DNA of 64,000 bases from Carthagonibacter metallireducens (lineage in GTDB: Bacteria; Gemmatimonadota; Gemmatimonadetes; Palauibacterales; Palauibacteraceae), in contig JAMJQQ010000081.1 of assembly GCA_023554445.1 (NCBI GenBank), forward strand, positions 15,592-79,591. The letters are read 5' to 3'. Every line of letters starts with the position of its first letter. Position 1 is the stretch's first letter. Shown one piece after another: positions 17,113 through 25,382 of the stretch. The notes below the pieces were generated by a model, which was not told the DNA's origin, did not search any database, and was given only the letters and a program-made list of their open reading frames with translations. The position numbers and the translations under genes are program-made.

Positions 17113-18822
17113 TTATTCCACGATGTGCGGCGTGACGAGTATGATCAGGTCCTGCTTGGTCTCACGCGTCTTGGTCGTCCGGAACAGGGCGCCGACCACC
17201 GGAATGTCCATAAGAAGCGGGATCCCGGTCTCCGATCGCTCGACCTCGCTGAGCGTGAGCCCACCGATCACCATCGTCTCGCCGTCATCCAGCAGCAGGC
17301 GAGTCTGTCCGATCTGCTTCTTGAACGTGTAGCCGACATCAGGAATGTCCGTCTGAATCCCTGATCTTTCGGCCGACACGTCGAGAAGGATCTGCAGATT
17401 GTTGGTGATATGCGGCGTCACCTCGAGGATGATCCCCGTGTCCTCGTACTGCACCGTCGCCTGCGCCTGGACGTTTCCGGTACCGGTGTCGAGCACGCGC
17501 ACGGGAGTCTTCTCACCGACCTGGATTCGCGCGCGGTGGTTGTCGACGACCTGGATCGAAGGCGCCGCCTGCACGTCGGAGAGCTGGTGCTGCTCGAGAG
17601 CCTCGATGAACGCGGACAGGGAGAAGTCTCCGAACGCGGTCGAGGCCAGGATCTGCAGCGAAGGACTCAGGACCCGGTCGTTGGCGTTTGCGAGCGCCGC
17701 GATCGAGTTTCCGGCGAGATCGACGAGCGTCTCGTTGGTCAGCTCTCCCGGATTGAACGGGTCGGGAACTGCGATCACGTCGTTGATCGAGTTTCCGTAG
17801 GTGTCGCCATTCACGTCCTTGAGATCGTAGACGATCCCCAGCTCCTGCACATCGGTCCGATCGACGAATATGATCTTCGCGTCGATGGAAACCTGCGGCG
17901 TCTGACGGTCGAGGTTCTGGATCAGCGAGTCCATCCGGGCCACCACGGAGGGCACGTCCGTCACGATCACGGAGTTGGCGCCCTGGTAGGCCACGACCTG
18001 TCCCCGATTCGGAGTGGCGAGCTGCTCGAGGGTCTTGGCGACGGAATCGGCCCCGGCGTAATTGATGCGGAACACCCGGGTCTCCGTCTGGAGCGTGTCG
18101 CGCGTGCGGAGACCCTCGAGCGCATCGACGATCAGTATGCCCTCGGACTGCAATCGCCAGCCGAGTCCCTGGGCCGCGAGGATCGCGTCCAGCGCCACAT
18201 CCCAGCGCTGGTTGCGGATGTCCACGCCGCGGACGGTCATATCGGCTGCAGCCGCGCTCGGTACGATCGAGACGCCGGCGTACTCCGAGAAGCCCGCCAG
18301 CACGTCGAGCATGCTGGCGCTGTCGAAGGCCACCGTGATCCGTGATGGTTCGTCGGGTACGCGCAGATTCTGGGCTGCGGGCACCTGTCTGGCCTCGGCA
18401 CGGGCCACGTTTTCGCTCTCCACTTCCCTTGTCGACCACAGGGGAAAGTCACCATCCGGGTTGGGGAACGTGATGCGCAGCCGGCCGGGTTCGGCGTCCA
18501 CTTCGTAAGAGGGGACCTTGTCGAGATCGAAGACCAGCCGGAGAACGCCCGGGCGGAACCAGCTGCTGCGCAGCCGCTCCACGCCGCCTCTGCCGATCGC
18601 ATCGTAACTGTCGCTCGGTAGTCCCGCGTCTGCTCCGGTCAGATCGAGGATGAGTCGGGGCGGCTCCGCCAGCGCGAAGTCCCGGAAGCTGACTTCGCCG
18701 GATGTCACCACGACGATTTCTGTCTCCGTTCCGACCGGCATGATCCGCACCTCCTGGATCGCGCCGGGCCCGCTGCCCGCGAATGCGAGCAACGTCGACA
18801 AGAGAACCGTTCTGAGGATCAT
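17113..18822 (-). CDS. pilQ: Type IV pilus secretin PilQ
   Basis: 569 aa. Outer-membrane channel through which the pilus extends. A short signal peptide (MILRTVLLSTLLAFAGSGPGAI) is followed by one AMIN domain (about 20-115), an STN/N0 domain (VAFDSASMLDVLAGFSEYAGVSIV), an N1/NolW domain (TRVFRINYAGADSVAKTLEQLA) and the secretin core ending in GGLTLSEVERSETGIPLLMDIPVVGALFR. The ATG at 18822 overlaps the pilP stop (ATGA); a longer frame from 18957 lies inside pilP. PilQ is shorter than the 700-aa proteobacterial forms because it has only one AMIN domain. Confidence 0.95.
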   Translation of the reverse strand: MILRTVLLSTLLAFAGSGPGAIQEVRIMPVGTETEIVVVTSGEVSFRDFALAEPPRLILDLTGADAGLPSDSYDAIGRGGVERLRSSWFRPGVLRLVFDLDKVPSYEVDAEPGRLRITFPNPDGDFPLWSTREVESENVARAEARQVPAAQNLRVPDEPSRITVAFDSASMLDVLAGFSEYAGVSIVPSAAAADMTVRGVDIRNQRWDVALDAILAAQGLGWRLQSEGILIVDALEGLRTRDTLQTETRVFRINYAGADSVAKTLEQLATPNRGQVVAYQGANSVIVTDVPSVVARMDSLIQNLDRQTPQVSIDAKIIFVDRTDVQELGIVYDLKDVNGDTYGNSINDVIAVPDPFNPGELTNETLVDLAGNSIAALANANDRVLSPSLQILASTAFGDFSLSAFIEALEQHQLSDVQAAPSIQVVDNHRARIQVGEKTPVRVLDTGTGNVQAQATVQYEDTGIILEVTPHITNNLQILLDVSAERSGIQTDIPDVGYTFKKQIGQTRLLLDDGETMVIGGLTLSEVERSETGIPLLMDIPVVGALFRTTKTRETKQDLIILVTPHIVE

Positions 18823-19268
18823 CCGCCCTGCTCCTTGTCCTGGCTCTTGAGGCGCAGCGTCTCCTGTCGGCTGACGCCGAATGCCGATACGACGAAATCG
18901 ACCTCGGAAGCGCGGACTCTCACCAGCTTCGCTCCGCCGATCAGATCGCCCTCCCAAACTCGATAGCGTTTGCCCGTGGCCCGATCGGTCAGCACCGCGA
19001 TGCTGCCCGTGGTCGGGCTGTATACGATTCCGCTGAGATTCAAGTCCTCGAACCGCGGCCCGAGCTCATCTCCGGCCGACAGGGGCTCGAAGGGGTCTCG
19101 CCTCTGTCCTCCGGGATAATAAAAAGTCTCACGCTCCACGGCGCCCGTCGACTCCGCTGCGGCCGTGTCCGCGGCGACCGACGTTTCCCCCGTCTCCTGC
19201 GTCCGGGCCGTGACCGGGCACAGGGCGACGGTCAGGAACGGAAGTGCGACCACAATCGCTCTTCGCAT
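18819..19268 (-). CDS. pilP: Type IV pilus assembly protein PilP
   Basis: 149 aa. Periplasmic lipoprotein-like link between the PilMNO platform and the secretin. The N-terminus has a signal peptide (MRRAIVVALPFLTVALC), with Cys16 a possible lipidation site. The C-terminal half carries the PilP beta-sandwich pattern: RRDPFEPL, then LNLSGIVYSPTTGSIAVLTD, then YRVWEGDLIGGAKLVRV. The start at 19268 lies one base after the pilO stop. Order and overlaps support membership of pilMNOPQ. Confidence 0.88.
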   Translation of the reverse strand: MRRAIVVALPFLTVALCPVTARTQETGETSVAADTAAAESTGAVERETFYYPGGQRRDPFEPLSAGDELGPRFEDLNLSGIVYSPTTGSIAVLTDRATGKRYRVWEGDLIGGAKLVRVRASEVDFVVSAFGVSRQETLRLKSQDKEQGG

Positions 19269-19269
19269 C

Positions 19270-19869
19270 TCAGCCTTCCTGCGCTTCGACCGGCCGGGAT
19301 TCCGGATTGCCGACCACGAACGTCTCGAGCTGGAACGCAACGCGGACCCGCTGCCGTCCCGACGGCGTCGTTTCGGTGGGAACGATCTGCGTCACCCTGG
19401 GTCGGACGATCCGATCGAAGGAGGCCACTCGGGTCAGGAAAGTCCCCACCGCGTGATACTCGCCCTCGACCTCCATCTGCCACTCCTGCCGCAACAGCGT
19501 ACCGGCGCTGTCCGCCGCAACCGGTGGCAGAGGCTCCACGTTGATCAGCTCCAGGTTGAGCGCCTGGGTCTGTGTCGCGATCGCTTCGTAGATCGCGGGG
19601 ACCTCGGCTCCCGAAGGGACGAGGCGCTGCAACGTGGTGAATTGCCGCTCGGCCGTCGAAAGCCGGTCGCGCAGCCGCTGAAGGTCTCCGATCCGGGCCT
19701 CCGCCAGCTCGTTCTGCATTTCGAGGGTTTCGACCCGGTCGGCCTGCTCGAGAATCTCCTCCGCGTTCGACCGGAAGACGTACACGTAGTACAGCGCCGC
19801 AGCCGCGACGCAGAGAATCACGACCAGCAACATGCTCTGGTGACGCTGATCCTGCGGCAACAGTGCCAT
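19270..19869 (-). CDS. pilO: Type IV pilus inner-membrane protein PilO
   Basis: 199 aa. One transmembrane helix near the N-terminus (LLVVILCVAAAALYYVYVF, about 14-32), a coiled coil (about 36-85) and a periplasmic ferredoxin-like domain including GEYHAVGTFLTRVASFDRIVRP, the PilO hallmark. It forms a heterodimer with PilN and sits 2 nt after the pilN stop. Confidence 0.93.
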   Translation of the reverse strand: MALLPQDQRHQSMLLVVILCVAAAALYYVYVFRSNAEEILEQADRVETLEMQNELAEARIGDLQRLRDRLSTAERQFTTLQRLVPSGAEVPAIYEAIATQTQALNLELINVEPLPPVAADSAGTLLRQEWQMEVEGEYHAVGTFLTRVASFDRIVRPRVTQIVPTETTPSGRQRVRVAFQLETFVVGNPESRPVEAQEG

Positions 19870-19871
19870 CT

Positions 19872-20522
19872 TCAGTCCCCCTCGGAGGCCGCAGGGCCGG
19901 AATTCACGCCCTCCGGGTCCTCGTACGAGACGAGCAGCTTGAACGCCTGCGCGGCCACGTTCTCGACTTCCGCCTGCTGGCTTCCCATGATCCGGACCTG
20001 CTTCAGGTAGTCGGATGACTGCAGGTTACGGACGAATCGGGTGACTGCCAGCGGATTCGCCGCGATTCCGTCCAGCTGGACGACGAGTTCCGGAAGTGGG
20101 GTTTCGACGCGCACCGCCGTGAGCCAGGTATACTCGGGCAGCGCCCGGCTGATCTCGTCGAGCAGGTGCGGCCAGACGAAACGGCCTTCATCCAGACCTC
20201 GAACGAGCTCCAGTCTCTGGCGGATCTGGCGTTCCCTGTCGATCAGGCTGTCGCTGAGCACCCGCAGGTCCGCGAGCCGGGTAGAATCCTCGCGCGCCTC
20301 CTCGAGTCTCACCTCCAGTTCGGCGGCATTCGATCTCTGCGCGAACCACATTCCACCGATCGCGAGCACCGCCAGCACGAACGCCGATATGGCGGCGAGC
20401 GTCCACGGATCCCGACCCTCGGGGCCTCCCCGACCTCTGCTCATCCAGGCAGGGGCGGAAAGTCGGGACCGACGCCTCTTTCCGGGTCGGCCACCAGTCG
20501 GGTGGAGATTGACCTCGATCAC
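19872..20522 (-). CDS. pilN: Type IV pilus inner-membrane protein PilN
   Basis: 216 aa from a GTG at 20522 that overlaps the pilM stop (GTGA). The N-terminal VIEVNLHP is the conserved cytoplasmic peptide that inserts into PilM. A transmembrane helix (LAAISAFVLAVLAIGGMWFA, about 42-61), a coiled coil and a periplasmic domain follow. Between the PilM-binding peptide and the membrane helix there is an Arg/Gly-rich stretch (about 9-38). Confidence 0.92.
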   Translation of the reverse strand: MIEVNLHPTGGRPGKRRRSRLSAPAWMSRGRGGPEGRDPWTLAAISAFVLAVLAIGGMWFAQRSNAAELEVRLEEAREDSTRLADLRVLSDSLIDRERQIRQRLELVRGLDEGRFVWPHLLDEISRALPEYTWLTAVRVETPLPELVVQLDGIAANPLAVTRFVRNLQSSDYLKQVRIMGSQQAEVENVAAQAFKLLVSYEDPEGVNSGPAASEGD

Positions 20523-21565
20523 GCGATTCTCCGCAGCGCCAGGCCGACCGACAGCATCATCAGGGGAGCGATCGCTCGGGCGGCATCGAGGTCCAGCGCC
20601 CCGGGCTTGACGCCCAGCCGTTCGATCGGGTTGGCTACCGTAGTCTCGATCTCGAGTCGCTCGGCGAGGGCCTCCGCGATTCCAGGAACGTGCACGCCTC
20701 CGCCGCACAGGTACAGGCGACCCAGGCTGGCGCCCACTTCCTGCGTCTCGAGGAATGCCGTCGCTCGCTCGATGCCGCGACCCACTTCCTGCGCACGCTC
20801 ATACAGGAATGAGCGCAGGCGCTCGTCGGCTCCCTCGCCTCTCAGCACGTTCTCGGCTTCGTCGGCGAGCATGCCGCGCTCACGCTGGAGGTCGAGGGAG
20901 AGTCTGCGAGTACCGAAGCTGAGGTCCCGGGTGAGAACCGGGACACCGTCCTCGAGAATGTTCACGTTCGTGGTCTCGTGGCCGATACTGACGAGGCTGG
21001 ACAGGCCGCGCATTGCCTCCGGGTAGTTGATCTCGAGGGCATTGTGGAGGGCGAAAGCATCTACGTCGATGATCCGCGGATTGAGGTTGGCTTCCTCGAG
21101 GAGAGCGACCTTGTTCTCGACCAGCTCTCTCTTCGCCGCGACCAGAAGGACACCCATCTGGAGACCTTCCCCCTCCGGGTCGGTGACCTCGAAGTCGAGT
21201 TGCACGTCGTCCATGTCGAAGGGTACGTGCTGCTCGGCCTCCCACCGGATCACTTCCTTCGCATCCGACTTGCGCATCCGGTCCATCTGGATCGGCTTGA
21301 TGATCACGTCCCGACCGCCGACGCTGACCACCACGTCACGCTGGGAGAGGCCCTCCTCGTCGAAGATCGCGTCCACCGTCTGCGCGACGAGGCCGGGATC
21401 CATGACTTCTCCCTCGACGATCGCATCCGCACCGAGCGGGCGCACGATCAGGCGCTCGACCAGTGGAGCGGAACCCGAGTGATCGACCACCGCGACCTTG
21501 ACGAATCCGCTTCCGATGTCGAGACCCACGGACCTCTTCTTACGGCCGAACCCGAAAGGCGTCAT
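20519..21565 (-). CDS. pilM: Type IV pilus assembly ATPase-fold protein PilM
   Basis: 348 aa. Actin/FtsA-like cytoplasmic ring protein that binds PilN. The N-terminus KRSVGLDIGSGFVKVAVVD is the phosphate-1 motif, followed by VSVGGRDVIIKPI, IRWEAEQHVPFDMDDVQLDFEV and SLVSIGHETTNVNI (phosphate-2). The ATG at 21565 is preferred to a GTG at 21619, because the predicted start site of the strong promoter at 21620-21648 falls between them. It is the first gene of pilMNOPQ. Confidence 0.93.
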   Translation of the reverse strand: MTPFGFGRKKRSVGLDIGSGFVKVAVVDHSGSAPLVERLIVRPLGADAIVEGEVMDPGLVAQTVDAIFDEEGLSQRDVVVSVGGRDVIIKPIQMDRMRKSDAKEVIRWEAEQHVPFDMDDVQLDFEVTDPEGEGLQMGVLLVAAKRELVENKVALLEEANLNPRIIDVDAFALHNALEINYPEAMRGLSSLVSIGHETTNVNILEDGVPVLTRDLSFGTRRLSLDLQRERGMLADEAENVLRGEGADERLRSFLYERAQEVGRGIERATAFLETQEVGASLGRLYLCGGGVHVPGIAEALAERLEIETTVANPIERLGVKPGALDLDAARAIAPLMMLSVGLALRRIA

Positions 21566-21619
21566 GTCGGCAAGCCGCTCGAACGGTTGAACTTGAGTCC
21601 CCTGTGGCAGGTGAGCCAC

Positions 21620-21648
21620 ATACTAGACAGCCTCCCAGACTGAGTCAA
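21620..21648 (-). promoter_or_regulatory. Sigma-70-type promoter of pilMNOPQ
   Basis: On the minus strand TTGACT (-35, 21643-21648) and TAGTAT (-10, 21620-21625) are separated by exactly 17 bp. The predicted transcription start is near 21613, about 48 nt upstream of the pilM ATG. This is one of the best sigma-70 matches in the window. Confidence 0.75.
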
Positions 21649-21745
21649 TCGGCCGGCGGACTTCGGTCCTCGGGGCGCTGGCGCACAACCTACGCGCTCG
21701 GATCCCGTCCAAGAAAGCCCGTTCTCCGGACCTGCGCAACGGCAG

Positions 21746-22228
21746 CTATGGAATCCGACGCGCCGACTCCAGTTGCCACGAATGGCGCCCGGCTCCGGCA
21801 TCGGCCTGGACTCGTAACCACACGAGCCCGGGCAGCGAATCACGCACTTCAGTCCTTATTTTCACGTCATGGACCCCGATTCTGACCGTATCGATCACCG
21901 GTGAATCGTCGGAAGTCCACATTTCATGTCGTTCGAGCACCTGCTGTGCCGCCAGAGCTTCCGCCGCGCGCCGGGATGCGAGTTCGGCCTGCAGTCGGGC
22001 CGCACGACTTCCGGCCGCGACCCCGATCACGGCTATCCCCAGTATCGACAGGGAGATGAGTACTTCGGCAAGTATACTCCCCGCCTGACCGACGCCCCCG
22101 GCGTCTTCGATCGGGCGCCATAGTGAACCCGCCGGGGACTGGCGTTGTCGGTCGCCCGGGCCGTGCAGAACGCGCAAAACCTTGCGCGCTGGCCCGATTG
22201 AAGCGCTGGAAGAGGAATCGGGATTCAT
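21746..22228 (-). CDS. PilV-like minor pilin (class III methylation-site protein)
   Basis: 160 aa. A type IV prepilin segment lies at residues 50-75: Gly50 followed by SILAEVLISLSILGIAVIG, with Glu at +5 as prepilin peptidase expects. The rest is a short globular domain. The ATG at 22228 overlaps the fimT-like stop (ATGA). This gives an unusually long 50-residue leader; a TTG at codon 18 would shorten it to 33. The only other plausible in-frame alternative start I see is a CTG at codon 21. Probably a minor pilin primed with the preceding FimT-like protein. Confidence 0.75.
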   Translation of the reverse strand: MNPDSSSSASIGPARKVLRVLHGPGDRQRQSPAGSLWRPIEDAGGVGQAGSILAEVLISLSILGIAVIGVAAGSRAARLQAELASRRAAEALAAQQVLERHEMWTSDDSPVIDTVRIGVHDVKIRTEVRDSLPGLVWLRVQADAGAGRHSWQLESARRIP

Positions 22229-22662
22229 GGCCCGGACAGGACTTCCCGGCGCACACGCCCGAGAAAGTTGCACACGAGCCTGACGGTGACTCCTCGGCGC
22301 CACAGATAGATGCTCCCGGCCCCCGCGTGGCCTCGGGAGTTGAAGCGTATCGTGGCCGGGCGCACCCGGACGGAGTCCACGGGAACTTCGGCACCGGGAC
22401 CGATCCCGAGGCGTGCGATCACGGCGGAGTCGCCTGCGACGAGAAGCAACTCTCCAGTGCCGGCCCGAAGCCCGATCGTCTCCCGGCGGGAGATTGCGGC
22501 CGCGCGACCGAGATTGAGAACTCTCGTGACCGCGTTCGCTGCCTCCTGAAGTGCCGCCGCGTCCCGGAACCTGCGCAGACTGTTCCACCCTATGGCTGAG
22601 ACAGTCGACAGGAGCAGCAGTACGATCAGAAGCTCGATCAGGGTCATGCCCGATTGCCGCAC
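22225..22662 (-). CDS. FimT/GspH-like minor pilin
   Basis: 145 aa. Type IV prepilin with a very short leader: MRQSG then MTLIELLIVLLLLSTVSAIGW, with Glu at +5 after the expected cut. The body fits GspH/FimT proteins (LGRAAAISRRETIGLRAG, IRFNSRGHAGAGSIYL). The GTG start at 22662 has GGAGG five bases upstream. It is translationally coupled to the PilV-like gene; both are probably low-abundance tip pilins. Confidence 0.88.
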   Translation of the reverse strand: MRQSGMTLIELLIVLLLLSTVSAIGWNSLRRFRDAAALQEAANAVTRVLNLGRAAAISRRETIGLRAGTGELLLVAGDSAVIARLGIGPGAEVPVDSVRVRPATIRFNSRGHAGAGSIYLWRRGVTVRLVCNFLGRVRREVLSGP

Positions 22663-22680
22663 CCAGGCCTCCCGGCTTCA

Positions 22681-22701
22681 GGGGAGCGCCCACCGCTCCC
22701 C
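22681..22701 (-). other. Intergenic hairpin between the GT2 gene and fimT-like gene
   Basis: An 8-bp perfect inverted repeat (GGGGAGCG at 22681-22688, CGCTCCCC at 22694-22701) with a 5-nt loop lies in the 73-bp gap. No T-run follows on either strand, so it is not a standard terminator. It could stabilise or attenuate the transcript between the glycosyltransferase and minor-pilin genes. Confidence 0.45.
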
Positions 22702-22735
22702 GACCGCTGGATGCGGTCGCGCCTTCAACGGCGGG

Positions 22736-23725
22736 TCAACCGGGAGGAGCGACCTCCTTCACCCCCGTGGCCCGCCCGGCCCGTGCAGCGGTCGGTTCGG
22801 AGTCGAGGTTGCGCGAACGGTCCACGATCCAGTTCGGGCGGTGCTTGGTCTCCGTATAGATCCGTCCGATGTACTCCCCGATCATGCCGATCGCTATCAG
22901 CTGAATACCGCCGATGAACAGGACCGAGGTCATCACTGAGGCCCAGCCGAGAATCGCTTCGCCACTGACCAGCTTCTGCCAGAGCACGTTCAGGAGAACG
23001 AGAAATGCCATGCCCGAGACGACGAATCCCATGACCGTCGCGAGGCGCAAGGGCACCTCCGAATAGGAGACGAATGCGTCGACGGCCATGCGGAAGAGCT
23101 TCAGCGGCGATTGTCTTGGCTGGCCTGCGTACCGGGCTTCGCGCTCGAACTCGACGCCGGTCTGGCTGCCTCCGACGTAGGCTCGAAGTCCGCTCACGTA
23201 CCGATTGTGCTCGGGCATGGCATTGATCGTCTCGACCACGCGTCGGTCCATCAGCGAGAAATTGCCGGCGTTCGCGGGGATTTCCAGACTGCTGAGCTTC
23301 CCGAGGATCAGGTAGAACAGCGAGAACAGGGCTCGCTTCGGAAGGGCTTCCTTGCGTTTGCGCTTCACGGCGTAGACGACGTCGTGACCCGCCTTCCAGG
23401 TCTCCAGGAGCTCGGGAATCACCTCCGGCGGGTCCTGCAGGTCGCCATCGAGGAGGATGACGGCGTCGGCATCGGTCTGCGAAAGTCCTGCTGCGATCGC
23501 GGCCTGCTGGCCGAAATTCCGGGCCAGGTGCACGATCACGACCCTCGGATCCGCATCGGCGTAGGCGTCCAGACGGGCGGTCGAGCCATCCACGCTTCCG
23601 TCGTTCACGTAGATGACTCGCCATTCCAGCGGCAACCCCTCGAGGACGCCGGTCAGACGTCGATGGAGCTCCGGGAGAATCTCGATCTCGTTGTAAACCG
23701 GAACGACGGCATCCAGGGTGTTCAA
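22736..23725 (-). CDS. Polyprenyl-phosphate glycosyltransferase, GT2 family (DPM1/ArnC-like)
   Basis: 329 aa. The GT-A domain has VVPVYNE, the VNDGSVDGS segment, HLARNFGQQAAIAAGL and the metal-binding motif LLDGDLQDPPE. Two C-terminal transmembrane helices (about 225-250 and 262-285) place it at the inner membrane, as in enzymes that load a sugar onto undecaprenyl or dolichyl phosphate. A TTG start at 23725 is preferred, with GGAGGGG at the right distance; a TTG five codons upstream is possible. It directly follows two GT39-like enzymes that could use its product. Confidence 0.88.
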   Translation of the reverse strand: MNTLDAVVPVYNEIEILPELHRRLTGVLEGLPLEWRVIYVNDGSVDGSTARLDAYADADPRVVIVHLARNFGQQAAIAAGLSQTDADAVILLDGDLQDPPEVIPELLETWKAGHDVVYAVKRKRKEALPKRALFSLFYLILGKLSSLEIPANAGNFSLMDRRVVETINAMPEHNRYVSGLRAYVGGSQTGVEFEREARYAGQPRQSPLKLFRMAVDAFVSYSEVPLRLATVMGFVVSGMAFLVLLNVLWQKLVSGEAILGWASVMTSVLFIGGIQLIAIGMIGEYIGRIYTETKHRPNWIVDRSRNLDSEPTAARAGRATGVKEVAPPG

Positions 23726-23726
23726 C

Positions 23727-25382
23727 TCATTCCCCTCCAAGCGGTTCGCCGCCCGACCCCTGAGCGCTCAACTCGTACAGGCCGGCGAGTTCGACACCTT
23801 CCACTTCGACGGCCACGATCGGCCGGACCGTCCGGTACACCTCCATGAGCGGGGGTGGAAGCGTCGCCTGCCGTGCCATCATCAGCAAGTACGAAGCCGT
23901 CGGATCGTTCACGATCCGGAGGTCATCGCGCAACAGGCCGAGCTCCTGCAGCTCCGCGAAGTACTTCGCGGTGGGCCATGCCATCACCGTCGCTCCTTCG
24001 GGCAGAATCCGTTCGACCTCGGAGATGAATTCAGGCGTGAAAGCGTCGTACCAGTAGGTGACTTCCATGCCCTTCGCGCTCGCCCCTCTCAGCCCACCGA
24101 CGACTTCGTTGTAGTACGAGGTCCAGTAGGGTGCGACGGCCCGCTCCTGTCGGAAGGCAGGGAGAAGATAGGCCGACATCACGAGCAGCAATCCAAGTGA
24201 CGCCGCCCTCTTCTCGAAACGCGAGCGCAGTGCATCATCGAATCTACCGAGCGCGAGGCCGGCCAGGATCGCCACGAATGGAAATGCCGGAAGGAACAGC
24301 CGCACCCCATCGTGATTCGGAGACGTCGGCAGAGCCATCAGCGCCAGGAAGAAGCCGATCTGCAGGAGCGAGAGTCTGGCCATGGCGGCCCGAGGGTCGG
24401 GAGGCCTGAGAATCGTCCGACTGCGACCGAGATCGGCAGTTCCTATCACCGCGAGACTGAGAATACCGACGGGTATCGTGATCAGCATCATCACGATCGC
24501 CTGGTGCCAGGGAACCACGTATTCGTAGATCCGTCCGAGGTATGCGGTAGCGATCGGGATGCTCTCATCGCGAGTCAGGCTCTCCTCGACCAGCCTCCTC
24601 AGGGCGCCCTCGGGATCATGCCAGGCCGGGGGCACGAACAGCCAGGCAACGAGAAGGCCGACCAGCAGCGTGACGATCCACGGCCACCAGCGACGCTCGA
24701 GAAGCGCCCATGCGAGAAGCGGTATCGGGAGGAGCCAACCGGTGAACTTGGTGCCCATCGCCAGCCCGAGAGCGATCGCCGCCAGAAACAACCGCCCTCC
24801 GCCACCCTGGCGCAGAAAAGAGGCAAAGGAGACGACGGTCAGGGTCCAGAAAAAGGTCAGGGGCACGTCAGTCGTCGCGAAGTGGGCATGACCCGCAACC
24901 CTGGGCATCAGCGCGAGCGAGAGCGCCGCCCCGATCCCGGCTGCAATTCCCGCGGCACCGCTGACGCTCCAGGCGAGCAGTCCGGCCAGCAGCGCGAACA
25001 GAGTGGCAGAGAACAGCCTGTATCCGGACACCGGACCCGATCGATCGCCGAAGACCCGCTCGGTGAGCGCCATTCCTTGCTTGTAGACCGGGGGGTGCGG
25101 ATTGTAGTAGCGAGATTCGGGAGGGTCCCAGGCCGCCAGAATCACCTCCGGCTCGAGGGCGGACCGGGGATCGCGAATCGCCTCCGAGACCCAACCCTGT
25201 ATCCGCTCCACCGAAGAGAAGTACTCGGGCTCGTCCCAGGTCACGCCGGGCCGATCGAGCTCGGGCAGCAGGAACGCGAGAACGATGATCGTGACGGCGG
25301 CCGCTGCCAGCGCCCTCGATCCGAACTTCGGAGTCGGGCTCCTTTCGACCGATTCCGGCGGGGAGATCGCGAACCGTTTCAC
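23727..25382 (-). CDS. Membrane glycosyltransferase, GT39/PMT-like (ArnT superfamily)
   Basis: 551 aa with about ten to twelve hydrophobic helices. The first extracytoplasmic loop carries the acidic motif TWDEPEY (about residues 47-53), as in GT39/GT83 enzymes that transfer a sugar from a polyprenyl-phosphate donor. The helices include HFATTDVPLTFFWTL and NHDGVRLFLPAFPF. A periplasmic C-terminal domain follows. It overlaps the next upstream gene by 4 bp and is a paralogue of it (shared HDGVRL-LPAFPF, TKFTG). The acceptor is unknown; context suggests pilin or an envelope glycan. Confidence 0.82.
   Translation of the reverse strand: MKRFAISPPESVERSPTPKFGSRALAAAAVTIIVLAFLLPELDRPGVTWDEPEYFSSVERIQGWVSEAIRDPRSALEPEVILAAWDPPESRYYNPHPPVYKQGMALTERVFGDRSGPVSGYRLFSATLFALLAGLLAWSVSGAAGIAAGIGAALSLALMPRVAGHAHFATTDVPLTFFWTLTVVSFASFLRQGGGGRLFLAAIALGLAMGTKFTGWLLPIPLLAWALLERRWWPWIVTLLVGLLVAWLFVPPAWHDPEGALRRLVEESLTRDESIPIATAYLGRIYEYVVPWHQAIVMMLITIPVGILSLAVIGTADLGRSRTILRPPDPRAAMARLSLLQIGFFLALMALPTSPNHDGVRLFLPAFPFVAILAGLALGRFDDALRSRFEKRAASLGLLLVMSAYLLPAFRQERAVAPYWTSYYNEVVGGLRGASAKGMEVTYWYDAFTPEFISEVERILPEGATVMAWPTAKYFAELQELGLLRDDLRIVNDPTASYLLMMARQATLPPPLMEVYRTVRPIVAVEVEGVELAGLYELSAQGSGGEPLGGE

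Noticed and set aside
21565..21619. GTG at 21619 as the pilM start.
   Set aside because: The predicted transcription start of the consensus promoter lies downstream of that GTG, so the ATG at 21565 is the first usable codon.
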